Below, piece after piece: positions 38,414 through 49,361 of a stretch of 64,000 nucleotides of DNA. The stretch is taken from NCBI GenBank assembly GCA_030867875.1, contig JAOWCC010001589.1, forward strand, positions 78,391,537-78,455,536. The letters run 5' to 3'. A program made the position numbers and the translations under genes. The first letter of the stretch is position 1. Every line of letters starts with the position of its first letter. The DNA is from Actinernus sp. WN-2022 (Eukaryota > Cnidaria > Anthozoa > Actiniaria > Actinernidae). Below the pieces are notes generated by a model, which had not been told where the DNA came from, did not search any database, and was given only the letters and a program-made list of their open reading frames with translations.

Positions 38414-38574
38414 CACTTTGAATGACCCTTAGTACCCCCTAGTAGTATAGTCGGGATTAAAACTGATACCCTTTTTTCTTGTGCAAGAAAACTCAAAAAT
38501 GAATTTCTGAATTCACTTTTTGAGTTTTGTTGTGCAAGAAAAACGGGTATCATTTTAATCCCGACTATACTACT
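38378..38574 (-). repeat. right terminal inverted repeat of the Polinton
   Basis: Inverted copy of 22730-22926. The outer 134 bp (38441-38574) is the same imperfect palindrome, in the same orientation relative to the end (not a flipped version). Confidence 0.93.
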
Positions 38575-38579
38575 ATTAG
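38575..38579 (+). repeat. right target-site duplication ATTAG
   Basis: ATTAG directly after the last base of the right terminal repeat, matching 22725-22729. Confidence 0.85.
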
Positions 38580-38632
38580 GCAAGTGGGCAGGGCTTTTGA
38601 AGATAGGGAAATTGTGGGGTAATAAATACATC

Positions 38633-38699
38633 AGTATGCGATAAGTAGCGTGATAAATGGTTGTCACACTGTTTATCATCCCACTGTTTATCGCATACT
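38633..38699. repeat. short nested palindrome
   Basis: AGTATGCGATAA pairs with TTATCGCATACT, and inside it GTGATAAA...TGTTTATCAT pair again. Located about 50 bp outside the Polinton; probably a small MITE or host palindrome. Confidence 0.6.
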
Positions 38700-39461
38700 A
38701 ATGAGTATATTGCAGTCGAATAATTAATTATGCAACAACAAATCTCACCACCCGCAAAGAAACGACACAATTTCCGTTAGCTGGTACTCTTTCGACGTTT
38801 CTCCTCTCTAAGTCACTTTCGGTCACTATATCGCCATAGTGCTTCTTTGAATCCTGAAACTCATTGGACATCATCCTCAAGAAACAGCAGCTCTTCCACA
38901 GAAAAATTCGCCACGTTTATCCCAGAAACAAGGTCTTGCATGAGTATTAATCTCCTCTAACAACTCCATTGCTAGCGAGAACAATAATCAACTGAGGCAG
39001 TTGTACCAAATAAATTTCTCAGTTGTGCCAAGTATTTTGCATAAACACAATTCCAACGAAAAATGTTTTGATTTCATGTTCATTTGCACGTGAATTTCAA
39101 AATATAAAACTTTCATTCACGTACATGTGATTTCGAAATATGGAACTTGTGATATTTATTTATCACTCACACACCGACAAAACTGAGATCTTACGTCTCC
39201 TCATTAATGCATCACTCTACATGGCGCCTTTCTATCACAACAACATCGATATATAGAGAATATACACAGTCTGTGAGATGATAGTAAAGAAAACAGTTAT
39301 TGTAAGACAAAATGCTAATTATTATTCCAACTTATTGCAAAGTCGAATGAATAGCGCTGCGCACAGTTACTAAAAATAGATTGTCTGAAAAGAGACCCCC
39401 CGCAAAAATCAGACAAACACACGCGGCTGTTTACAGTATTTCAGTGACTTTGAGAGTCGTG
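38700..39461. other. no gene seen
   Basis: AT-rich host DNA without convincing open frames or repeat pairs. Confidence 0.4.
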
Positions 39462-39464
39462 TTA

Positions 39465-39892
39465 GGGACCGGCCATTTATTAGAGGGGGGGGGGGGGGGG
39501 GTGGGCTGGTGCAAATGGGGAGGGGGTCATACCTTTTTGTGCACCAAATAATGGGGGGCTGCACAAAATTCTGCAACCATTTCTGAGGGGCCATGTAATT
39601 TTGTGCATTCCATTTTCCTTTCTACTAAAGAAAACAGTCCTGAAGGGATCAACCACAATCAAATTTATTATCAAAAATGATATAACAAAACAACAAATTC
39701 TGGTGTATAACAGTCCTTCACTCTATTATAAATGTTATTGTGATTTAGGGTGGGTCATGTCATTTCATGTGCACTCTCTTGGGGGGCCACATTATTTTAT
39801 GCAGTGACATGAGCAGGGCCACTTGAAATTATGTTAAGGAAAATGAAAATGCACCAGCCCACCCCCCCCCCCTCTAATAAATGGCCGGTCCC
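39465..39892. mobile_element. PIF/Harbinger-like MITE with poly(G)/poly(C) arms
   Basis: GGGACCGGCCATTTATTAGA then a 16-base G run at the left, and the inverted sequence with a C run at the right, flanked by a 3-bp TTA duplication (39462-39464, 39893-39895). TTA duplications are typical of the PIF/Harbinger group. The interior repeats the words GTGCA, CACA and ATTTTGTGCA, with no gene. A related element is at 45596-45873, and one end is at about 57576-57612. Confidence 0.78.
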
Positions 39893-39895
39893 TTA

Positions 39896-40997
39896 GGACA
39901 TGATTCATAGGTTTTTCGATCAAAAAAAGAAGAAATACCTGAAATAAGATTCCCAGTCATATCAGTAATGGTAACTACCAAGAACTGTTGCTGGGGGATA
40001 TATAAGAGTTACTCTAGATGTATAAAAACCTTCATAAATCGGTCAAAGAGATATCCTCTCAGAGATGGAAGTATCGATTGGTACACCGCTAGCAGAGTTT
40101 CTCATCTTTTCTCAGTGCTTTTCCGTTCCAAAACTCAGTGAGAAATGTCAGCGTTGGATAAATGTTTGTACAGGAGACTTCAAAAACACAGAATAATAAC
40201 GAGACAAGTGCATTGAAATGCAAGGGGGAGTTTGTCTGAACTATACACTACCCGCCAGTAAACATAGCGAGAAGGAATTACAGTTCAACCATAGTTTACT
40301 TGAATTTATGGATTTGAAGTAAAGTTTTGAAGCGAACTGACTCATGTTCGTCATCTACAATGGTTTGATTTATTTTACGAACACAAATGAAGTTTTAAAA
40401 TTATTTTCGAAATGTCGCACGGAATGGGTATCTTGCAGGTAATTTGAAAACTCGACAAATGCAAAACATAATATAATAGCTTGAAAGAGCACACCAACAT
40501 ATAAAGCAAGACTGCTTAATTTTAGGGTAATTTGTTTTTTCTTACAAAGCTATAAATTTGCAAACAAAAATATCATTTGTACAGAGAAATATTACAGAGA
40601 AAATATAATTCCGGGCACATTTGTCTGTGAAGCTTTGTCGAACCATAAATGATTAGCTCGTACTTTTGTTAGTCTGTTCAAAATCTTGCACAGTTGGTAT
40701 CTATTTTCCACCCATTACATTAGCTTTGGTCTCCGATGAATTTAATTTTAAAGAATTTCAAATATTAAGTTACTTGCTGGCTACAATATATAGTCAATAT
40801 TCGCATTCGCCGATGAATCTCTTACGGAAAACCTGACTTTTCAAAGTTTAGGTGAAGTCTTACAACGATATTCAATGGGAAAAGATAAGTTTGGGATTCA
40901 GTTAGAGCTTGACTATATTAAACGTGGTTTACGGCAACGAATAGGCCAGTCCAAGATAATTTCCACTGACCACTCTAGGCTTGTAGGAGCCGGGGAA
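39896..40997. other. no gene seen
   Basis: Host intergenic DNA; no motif-bearing frame or repeat pair found. Confidence 0.4.
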
Positions 40998-41201
40998 ACA
41001 TGGCGCGAAATACAGTGTTTGTATGGGAATCCGATGCCACGATTGCACGCTTCCCAGTACAACTACATCCCTCACATTTTGATCAGTTAATCTCTTACCT
41101 GGTATCTTAAGTTTGCAGACAGTGAATATTTCCGAAATTCGATTTGACGGAAATTATTTGGCATCGGATTCCCATACAAACACTGTATTTCACGCCATCT
41201 T
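40998..41201. repeat. foldback repeat with 40-bp arms
   Basis: The arm ATGGCGCGAAATACAGTGTT...GGAATCCGATGCC (about 40999-41038) is inverted at 41160-41200. The arms are about 95 percent identical. The 120-bp loop has no gene. Confidence 0.7.
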
Positions 41202-41481
41202 TGCACCCCCACTCCCCAGACTCGAAACTCGCTTGATAAGATCGCCGTTTGTCGCTTTGTTTCAATCCTCTGTATTTTAGCCAACGTTTAAGCTGTTCGA
41301 CAGTACAATCATCAGGTTTTCTTTCGAAATATATTGCAGGAAAGCCGTCATTTCTGGTAGAATAGTCAGACGACGAACTGAAGTGCTGGTCAATTCTTGT
41401 AACTGGTTCTAACGCGAAAAGTGGTAAATTTGTCTGAGTCTTGGCGGGGGGTCTACATTTTGTGACGTCATCTGTGCGCAA
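41107..41481 (-). CDS. possible exon with a SAP-like helix pair (doubtful)
   Basis: A 124-codon open frame without a credible ATG start. The stretch DDCTVEQLKRWLKYRGLKQS resembles the helix-turn-helix of SAP domains found in many cnidarian transposon-derived proteins. The C-terminal part of the frame runs through the foldback repeat, so only about 41240-41481 could be coding. I could not place partner exons. Confidence 0.25.
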   Translation of the reverse strand: MRTDDVTKCRPPAKTQTNLPLFALEPVTRIDQHFSSSSDYSTRNDGFPAIYFERKPDDCTVEQLKRWLKYRGLKQSDKRRSYQASFESGEWGCKDGVKYSVCMGIRCQIISVKSNFGNIHCLQT

Positions 41482-41766
41482 CGCTATTAGATGACGTCAA
41501 GATCCAGAATCGACCCAGGCTTTTTCTTACGCGGTCATGGGTCAGGAAAGGTCAAATTTTCACCATTTCAAACAAGCCTAGAACATAGAGTATTATTTGT
41601 AAGCCAAAAGTTTCTTCGCAGAAGTACTCAAAACCTTTCAAAGATTCATATGTATAAAAATTGCAAAAGGGGTTAGGTGCACTTTAAATAAAGTAACTTT
41701 AATAGTTATAGTCGAGCCTATAAGTGGAGCTTCCGAAGTAGATAATGCCTCAGTTTCAATAAGTCT

Positions 41767-42144
41767 AATGGGCCTTTTGCAGGAATGCAATCACGTGGTT
41801 GTACTGGGTGGCAAAAAAATAATCTTAATTCATATATTGAAAGGCACTTGTACGAGATCGGTAGTGTTATTAGCAAAACCTGTTTGTACTGCTATTTCCA
41901 CCTTCTGAAACAACGTTTTTAAAGATAGCTTGCCATCCAGCATCCATGGCAACGCCTTTCCCATGGGGATCACGAGCTCAATTCATTCGTTAGCGATGTA
42001 TTATATCAGCACGTGACTGTATTATATCAGCACGTGACTGTATTATATCAGCACGTGACTGTATTATATCAGCACGTGACTGTATTATATCAGCACGTGA
42101 CTGTATTATATCAGCACGTGACTGTTTCCTGCAAAAGGCCTATT
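41767..42144. mobile_element. MITE (AATGGGCCTTTTGCAGGAA ends) carrying a 21-bp array
   Basis: AATGGGCCTTTTGCAGGAA at the left pairs with TTCCTGCAAAAGGCCTATT at the right. Left ends of relatives, with the following GCAATCACGTGGTTGTACTGG, are seen at 47274-47320 and 52912-52952, so this is a multi-copy family. The inside carries the tandem array below. Confidence 0.75.
42000..42125. repeat. six copies of a 21-bp unit with CACGTG
   Basis: TTATATCAGCACGTGACTGTA repeated head to tail without change, ending where the MITE's right terminal repeat begins. Identity of the units suggests recent expansion. Confidence 0.93.
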
Positions 42145-42355
42145 GTTTCTTTTTTCCAAGCACATTACCACATTCAATAGATGGTTTGCACTCAATCCCC
42201 AGGGATTCAAATGACAAAGGGCATGGCCGCCATGTTGGTGTACCTAACAAAGGTACAACATGGCCGCTGTGACGTCATGTGCAACCCATCTATAGGTCAT
42301 CAAAACTCGACGTGAGAATTATAGACATTTCAGTGTGCACGACCTTCAGCATACT

Positions 42356-43340
42356 ATTGTATTGTATTTTATTCGCCACTAATAGAATTTACAAAGTAGA
42401 TAATACAAAGTAAAATATGTAAAGGTTAGTGGCGAGGAAGCCTAAAAAGAAACCATTAAGGGCTTGTGTGAATTTAGGCTTCCTCTTAAAACCAACAGCA
42501 AGTGGTAGATATAACGAGTAACTATGACGAACTGGCGTTTTTTCCTTGTTATTTTTGCGTTACATGTATTCTTAATAATAACTAATCATGATTAATATTT
42601 ACGAAAGAGATAGGATTTAAAATTTACTTTGAAAAGAGAAAGGGAGGCGGAGTTAATAAGTTCAGTATCAAGTGAATTAAATAACTTTGGACCTTGAAAG
42701 TATACAGAAAACTGCCTTATGTTGGTTTACATAAGGGAGTGCGAAAAGCTGGAGCATTTCTAGTGTTGTAATTATGGACTTGATCATTTGTTAAAAACAT
42801 GTTGTTAAATTTGATTGGCAAAAGACCATTTTTGTAGGAGTACATAAATTGACCTATCTGTAACAAAAGAATGTCATGGAATTTAATTATGTTTAGTTCT
42901 TTGAAAATAGGATCAGTGTGAGCATCAAATTTAGTCTTCATTAGGATTCTAATGACACGTTTTTGAAGTAGTACTATACGACGATGATTGGATGGGTAAG
43001 TAGAAGCCCAGACTAAATTACAATATTGAAGGTAAGGATAAATCATTGCATAATACAGTGTTCGTAAAGACGTTTTGGAAAGGTAAAAACTAGATTTAAA
43101 AATGATTCCTACATATTTCGATATTTTGTTGGCTATATGAGATATATATGGTTTCCAAGATAAGTGTTCATCTAGTATTACCCCTAGAAACATGGTTTAT
43201 TTTACTTGATCAATTATCTGGTTGTTTATAACCAGCTGAAGATTATGACATTGCCTATTTTGTCTGGGTTTAAATACCAAGAATTTTGTCTTTGTTAAAT
43301 TCAATGAGTGTTTATTTGCCTTGAACCAATCTGATAATTA
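42356..43340 (-). pseudogene. decayed LINE 3' fragment
   Basis: The minus-strand frame 42717-43193 (158 codons) reads as the C-terminal part of a LINE reverse transcriptase: FLGVILDEHLSWKPY, LYYAMIYPYLQYCNLVWAS, LLQKRVIRIL. Coding sense continues upstream (TKTKFLVFKP) but is cut by an in-frame TAA just before 43193. The 3' end at about 42356-42375 carries TATTGTATTG-type repeats. Fragment, not functional. Confidence 0.8.
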
Positions 43341-43770
43341 GTTTATTTCAGCATTCAGAGTATTGATCAGGTAAACAGGGTCTTTGTGAGAGAGAAATAT
43401 CTAATGTTAAAATGATTGAGTAACCGTTATCGAAAAAGAATACGGAAGAGAAAGAAATACAATAAAAAGTAGCAGGACCTGAGAAAAAGACGACAAAAAC
43501 CTGAGTATCTGGAACGAGATAAGATATCGACAAACGGAAAACGTCGCTCTTCCTCATTTTGACAGGATTTTCTAATGAAATCAACATAATTTTCAAATCG
43601 TAGCCACTCTTAAGAACAATTTATTAATTAAATTTCCCAAAAAAATGCTTTGCCTCTACTAGCCAAAACTATACTTCTACAGAGCAACGTTCGTTGTTTT
43701 TCACAACTGGGAGTTGTGTACAATACCACCACAAACAACATGTTACCCAGGGGCCTTTACGCACCTTACC

Positions 43771-43841
43771 GCCTCCCGCTTAGCTCGGTGCCTGGTTAAG
43801 CTCCGGTCTGACGAGCGGGAGGTCAAAGGCTCAAACCCCGG

Positions 43842-43880
<39 letters not shown>

Positions 43881-43954
43881 GGTGCTGCCTTTGTGAAACA
43901 ATCTCGTTCTCGAACTGCAAATGGTTAGACCTTCACGTCTTCTCGGATAAGGAC
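43771..43954 (+). mobile_element. tRNA-derived SINE, copy 2
   Basis: The same family as 10532-10706: A box TTAGCTCGGTG, B box-like GGCTCAAACCC, body ACTCAGGGTCTTAAAATAAC then ACTGAGTAGAAGGTGCTGCC and CTGCAAATGGTTAGACCTTC. It lies downstream of the transporter gene. Confidence 0.75.
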
Positions 43955-44245
43955 GTAAAATCGTAGGTCCTACGTCGGCCTCAAGTTTTTCAGTCTCACC
44001 AGACTGTCACGAGTTACCGACGTTAAATGGGCACTGTCAACCACAGTGCTTTGCGCGCAGAGACAATAGTTGTCAGCCATTTTCTGTATACCTGATATTC
44101 AATAAAACAAAAGCAGAAGTGCGCAGAGCACTGTGGTTGCAGTGCCCTATAAATAAAGTTGCATTGCGTTGCGATGCGGAACCGATTAGGCGCGCAAAGG
44201 CCCCTTGCTACGAGGTTGTGTGTACATTTGTCGTTGAATTCTAGT

Positions 44246-47200
44246 TTACATTGTGGTGTCTTCAGTACTGTGCTGTGCATTTTCCAATCCTTTATTTTCC
44301 AATCCTTTATTTTCCAATCCTTTATTTTCCAATCCTTTATTTTCCAATCCTTTTTCGTCTGTGAGTTCCGTGTTAACAGCTCTTATTTTTTGTTGATTCT
44401 GTCTGCAAAACCAGTAGGATAGGAAAAAGCAGACAAAGGCTATTCCTGCAACAGTGAACAACAAAATGTTAACTGCGAGAAGAATGTTAATGATACAAAA
44501 CTATTAACATTCTCTAATGATTTTCACTGCGAACAGTGTCTTTATTTTCCTTGTCGTTTATCAGTATCACTCTATTAGTTAGCTTCCTTTGCAGGCGTTC
44601 TTTGTGTCGGTGAGGGAAACAGACCGAAACAGGAAACGACTGCTGAGGAGGCTATCTATTAGTGGCCAAGCGAAAACTGAAGGCGAGTCCAATATATCCC
44701 CGAAGGAGACGGGTAGGGGGTGGTTGAAAGTTTTAACAGGACTCGTTCCAAATCTTCGCTCGGACAAAAACACGGCAAAGAGCGATAGAACGGGAGTGAT
44801 GACAAATAAAGAGATGTGCTCGCAGTTTACCAGGTCATGTTAAAATGGTAAAGCGATTAAGATTAACACGCACTGGCTCCAGTTGCAGTGAAACCAGAGA
44901 AAAGACGTAGCTAATAAAGGTAACGTTGAAAATCTCTAGTTGTATAAAAAAAAACAGCGAATCTGGTAAAATTATTACCACGGCGAAGAATTAATTTCGT
45001 AGCGTAGAAGTGCATAGCTACCTTCACCCGACCCTCTCACCCCAGTACAACATCACACACCTCCTCCCCCTCCCCTCCCCTCTCATGATTCACATACCTC
45101 TCATTACGATACCAGACGCCCCACCGCCTCCCCTCTTATGATTCATTTACCTGCCAGTACAATACCAGACACAACCACGCCCACCCCTCTCAGGATTCAC
45201 TTATCTCCCAGTACAATACCAGATACCTCACCCCCTACCCTCTTATGATTCGATTCACTTACCTCCCAGTACAATACCAGACACTGCAGTCAGCTTGGAT
45301 AATTCATCCCCGTTATGGTGAAGACAACTTCCCTTCCTGTCACAACTCTCACTCCATATTTGGCACACGCTATCGAATATGGCACCAATCAGAAAAGGAC
45401 CAGGGAGGTTACCAAGCGCGCGAGTTATCAGGAACTGGAATCCTAAAGCGAACGGCCGCTGGTTATCCGGTACGCATCTGTGGAAAGTGTTTCGATGGCT
45501 TAGTGAAGCAGGCTGTAGCTACAGTATCGAACGAAACCTACTCTAGACCCTGTTATATGAGCAACTTGGGTGTTTAAAGCTGTCAAACGGCCTTAGAGAC
45601 CGTTCATTAATTATACGTAGGAATTGGCTGGAGGAAAATTAAACAACACAAAAAAATCCCCGCCCCACGAACTCTGAATCTTTTTTCAAGACCCCACTTT
45701 TCTTTTATTTTACAGATTGGACTTATTTTGAAAAGCCCCCCCACCCAACCAGACATTTTTGGGACCAGACACTTTTGGGATCCCCGCCTTCTTGTTGCAG
45801 TTTTTTTTTTAAGGCGCCCACTAATTCCCCCCCCCCCCCCCCCCCCCCCTACGTATACTTAATGAACGGTCCCTTACCCCTAGCTACTTAACGGAGTTAT
45901 TTACTAGATCTAGCAAGTACATAATTACCATCTAAGAAATTCTGACAGTGGAGCAGCTCCGTTTGGAAATATTCTTTGTGAACCTTTAGTGATGCGCAAA
46001 TAGCTACAGAGAAAAGGTAATCTCACCTCATTGCCACGATCCGATCTGGCACGATACTCATAAGCGATAAACAGGCCATGACATCAAAGAGGATGAGGAA
46101 GTACATGTAATTGTTATTATCAACACAGGCATCTTCAGGACACCAGCCGTTAACAGCCTCGGTTTGGGTGTCTGACGCTGGTGGGGTGATACAAGAACAG
46201 TTTGTAAACTATGGAGGGAAACAACGTATTAGAAATACTGCTGGAATTCTTTACCGCTATTCAATGTATTTCTGTTTTTATTTATTTATTGTCCAGTTAA
46301 TAGAAACAAACACTTTACTTGTGTTGTTGTTGTTACCTACTTCTTGGAATACTAAAACAATACTAAATTACATCGTAATAATTATCGGACCTATCTCTAT
46401 GTAAGTAACATAATTATTACTTCGGTAGGAATTGTAGGATTCCTACGGTGATGTCATATTCCTACACTAATACCTAACCCTGACTACAAACCTAACCCTG
46501 ACTACAAACCTAACCCTAACCCTCCACCAGGGTTTAGCCAGGGTTTAGCAATTCTACCGATTCCTACCGATAGAATTCTTGTTTACCATCCAGTAAAGCC
46601 TTTCCCATGGACTCACGAGCGCAATTCATTGTTTATTGAAGTGATATATCAGGACATATCAGCAAATTGCCTAGCTATTCAAACTGGTCTGAAAACCCCA
46701 CGGGAACTGATTATGACACGGTTTCGCCAGGAATAGAATTCACACTGTTTGGTAATCCCGAGTATAAAATAGACCAGAACGTGTCATTCAACACCATTTC
46801 ACAAGTAGCGGCCGTTTGACTACAACCAGGACGAGGGAAAACGGCGATTGTGCATAACGTAGGTGTCAATGTGTGTTCCAGGGGGCCGGGTGGTGGTATC
46901 GTTTCCTTTCCCCACCCAACCCAACCCGTAGTCTATCCAAGCCGGCTACTTTCATTTCGGTTCCAGCAAACTGGGTAACCGCAAGGAACAATGGTTTCCC
47001 AGTTCTTCCCATTCTTAATCAGTGAACCGTGAATGAAAGACCAGTTTGGATATACTACTGTACTTTTTACCGCACGGACCGAGCAAACGAGGTTAATAAG
47101 ATGTTTATTATATGGCTTCTTCGTTTTCTTTGAGATCGGAAGAAGGTCCGTAAGGGAAGTCATGAACTGCAAATTTACCAATCATAACTCGCGAAATTAC

Positions 47201-49361
47201 TTAGCCATATTATAATTAACAATTATTCAACGAAGTGGAGGTGAATGGTGATGGATATTTACCGAGCTGCTTATGGGCCTTTTTCAGGAATGCAATCACG
47301 TAGTTGTACTGGACAGCAAAAATATCTGACTTCATTTATTTAAAGTTGGTCGCTGCTTCGCTCGGAGGTGAATAGTGAATCATATTCACTGTTTGAGTAG
47401 CCAATCAGAGCGCGCGAAAAGGACTATTCACTGGTGTGGTATATACTAATTAAAAATATGTACTCGAAACTTTCAGAAGAGCTAAATAAATTTAAATATT
47501 TTCAGTTTATAAATAGGCTGTAATAAGTCTATAAAATTTGTAACAACCAACCGCGTTAGAAGAATTTCCTTGGCACCCTGCCATACAGGCTGAGAAATAC
47601 GTCATCTTATCCGCTCCACAAACGGGAACCATCTTGGCTTTAGAGCACCCACAGTCCTTATTGCACGCGGAGTTGGTACTCATGACCCCATTGGTACTGA
47701 AAATATACCATAAATACCAGAGACCTTTATGAAATGTTGAGTCAGTGTTTGGCTTTGAAAAGCTAAGACTGACGTCATTCGCGAAAAAGGGAAGGCCATC
47801 GAAGTACCACAAGACCTAATATGGATTATTGTAGTTATGTGCTCTGTCATGCGCTCCGCCGCACAGAAAACATTTATATTGTATATTCTCCATCAAACAA
47901 CACGGTATAAGAGAGGCGCGAAACAGTTATGTTTATTGGAGACAAGTGTACTAATAAAACGTTGTATAATTGTTCTAGTTATTAGAAACATTAATGTGGA
48001 AAAAGCGAAGAAGCATATGATGCGTACTTACAAGCACAACGGGAAAAATTAGCTCCGGAAAACGAGCTACGAAAACTGGTTGCGTCAGGTGAAGAGCAAA
48101 ACAAGTAAACAAGTTTATATACAGATGCTATCAATTCCTTAGGGAAGGCGCAAGGCGCTAATTACGAATGCCCAATATCAACTTATTTATATATATATAT
48201 ATATATATATCTTAGCAAACATGTTCATACGAGCCACCGTTACCGCGGTGACATAGACCCATTGCATATATGGCGTCCAATTCGAATAACCATTGTTTTA
48301 ATTAAGAAATCTTTAGTCTCACATTCATGTGACAACGCTTTTGCGTAGAAACGTGGACACGAGGATAAAGTCCCAGGACAATACCTATTTAAATTGACGC
48401 CATATATGCAATGGCTCTATTAACATAGTTGCTATTAATAAGCAATTATTGGAAGAGGTTGAGCAAAATATCATGATTTGTTCGAAATTCGTGGCGAGCT
48501 GTCAGGGAGCCGGGGTGGCGCAGTGGTTAAGCGCTTCGCGTTTCACCTCTGTGGCCTAGGTTCGATCCCCGGACGCGGCGCCACATGTGAGTTGAGTTTC
48601 TTAGTATCTCGCCCTTGAAATTCAGAGTTTCAGAGTTTTCAGAGCTGTCAATTATTTGCAGATGCCGAAGGAAGAACAACTGATTGAGAGACACGGACAG
48701 ATCATGATATTTTGCGATAGCCGACTTCAATCAGTTTTTTTCTCATTCAACAAAATGTAACATTACAGGTTTTTGAAATTCCAACAGCTCTGCACATCGC
48801 TCTGCACATCATTAAACGTCTCAGAATAAGTGAAGCTAGCCATTTGCGTCTGAAAATGTTGCGCGCGTGAAAAGCGCGGGAACATTCTGGGAGCAAAGAA
48901 GTCACAATAATGCTGCATTTTGCGATACGCGCAAATATATAGTGGCTGACTTTACTATAAAAATAATTAACTGTCTTCACCAAATTCTACAAGAAACGCT
49001 AGTGCTACAGGTTATCTAACGATTTGTTGCATATTTTTATTTCCCAAACTGGGGAAAGCTCTGAATTTCTAACGGGACTTGAAACAACCATAGGGGCTGA
49101 TCAAAGTCAGGACCCAGCTAAACCATACATCGAATTGCATGAATGTAGCATTAACGATAAATTATAGTGTCCGTTTTACTGACCTGTTCTTGTAAGACGC
49201 TGTTACTCCAGCCAGTTTAACGGGTTTACAACCGGGTATAAAGGCTGCAGGCATTGTCAAAAACATGAGAAAACCAAATATGAAAACGACGCGAGCTGAG
49301 CTGAGGAAAGCCTTCTTGAGACTGAAGCAGCGAACGATGAACCCTCCAATTATCGTACTTA
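44246..49361 (-). CDS. organic anion transporter (SLCO/OATP family), 3' half of gene
   Basis: Five exons, minus strand: 49361-49184, 47696-47552, 46208-46027, 45477-45263 and 44472-44246 (stop). Phases 2,0,2,1 agree at every join. The product (about 314 residues) starts in a membrane segment (STIIGGFIVRCFSLKK, VVFIFGFLMFLTMPAAF). It then has the extracellular Kazal-like domain diagnostic of the family (ACNKDCGCSKAKMVPVCGAD, TYFSACMAGC), then NCSCI, a segment YMYFLILFDVMACLSLMSI, the loop ALGNLPGPFLIGAIFD, and a last membrane helix LLFTVAGIAFVCFFLSYWFC with a repeat-bearing cytosolic tail. OATPs exchange amphipathic organic anions across the plasma membrane (established). The donor after 47552 is GTTGGT, weak but required by phase. 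Upstream exons are not in view. Introns hold several MITEs. Confidence 0.9.
44279..44353 (-). repeat. 15-bp tandem repeat inside the transporter's coding tail
   Basis: Five exact copies of ATTTTCCAATCCTTT (+ strand), coding on the minus strand for five KGLEN units in the cytosolic C-terminus. A unit of 15 keeps the frame, so copy number can change without breaking the protein. Confidence 0.9.
44473..45036. other. transporter intron, nothing further seen
   Basis: Part of the intron between the last two exons. A + strand frame of 84 codons (44589-44843) has no motif and I do not call it. Confidence 0.45.
45037..45290. repeat. minisatellite made from an exon end plus its splice donor
   Basis: About four copies of a 50-60 bp unit containing ATTCACTTACCTCCCAGTAC and AATACCAGACAC. 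The copy at 45252-45290 is the real end of transporter exon 45477-45263 with its GTAAGT donor. Copies near 45196, 45139 and 45085 keep all or part of the donor site. See findings. Confidence 0.75.
45596..45873. mobile_element. PIF/Harbinger-like MITE in a transporter intron
   Basis: GAGACCGTTCATTAATTATACGTAGG at the left is inverted at the right (CCTACGTATACTTAATGAAC then GGTCCC), with a 3-bp TTA duplication (45593-45595, 45874-45876). An 18-base C run lies near the right end. Related to 39465-39892. Confidence 0.75.
46209..47551. other. transporter intron with repeat fragments
   Basis: Contains a degenerate TAACCCT-like stretch (46484-46522), words shared with the 41.9-kb MITE (near 46595-46660) and another MITE end at 47274-47320. 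No exon found. Confidence 0.5.
48225..48430. repeat. weak inverted repeat (ACCCATTGCATATATGGCGTC)
   Basis: ATTGCATATATGGCGTCCAA near 48262 pairs with TTGACGCCATATATGCAAT near 48396. A TA dinucleotide run (48188-48210) precedes it. Probably an old MITE in a transporter intron. Confidence 0.45.
48506..48607 (+). mobile_element. tRNA-derived SINE head (second family)
   Basis: GGGGTGGCGCAGTGGTTAAG (A box) and GGTTCGATCCC (B box), followed by GCGCCACATGTGAGTTGAGT. The wording differs from the SINE family at 10.5 and 43.8 kb. It lies in an intron of the transporter gene. The tail cannot be delimited. Confidence 0.7.

Larger units (their letters stand above)
22730..38574. mobile_element. complete Polinton/Maverick (adintovirus-like) element, 15845 bp
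   Basis: Bounded by long terminal inverted repeats and a 5-bp ATTAG duplication. It contains, in order, a hypothetical gene, a zinc protein, a TFIIB-like factor, a hydrophobic protein (-), a penton-like protein (-), a 591-residue membrane-tailed protein, a 358-residue membrane protein (-), the major capsid protein, the packaging ATPase, four small genes, an 11-bp tandem array, the integrase, and polymerase B (-). Polymerase B, retroviral-type integrase, FtsK/HerA-type ATPase and jelly-roll capsid genes in 15-20 kb are the signature of Polintons (established). All frames are uninterrupted and the two ends are nearly identical, which suggests a young insertion that may still be competent. No adenain-type cysteine protease was recognised. 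The nearest relatives I recall are elements in cnidarian genomes. Confidence 0.96.

Noticed and set aside
34769..38416. Polymerase B start at 38416 (56 residues longer)
   Set aside because: The extra part is promoter and terminal-repeat DNA, and the ATG at 38248 has the same context as the first gene at the other end.
46484..46522. Telomere-type TAACCCT repeats
   Set aside because: Only four or so interrupted copies, mixed with TAACCCTGACTACAAACC; not a telomere.
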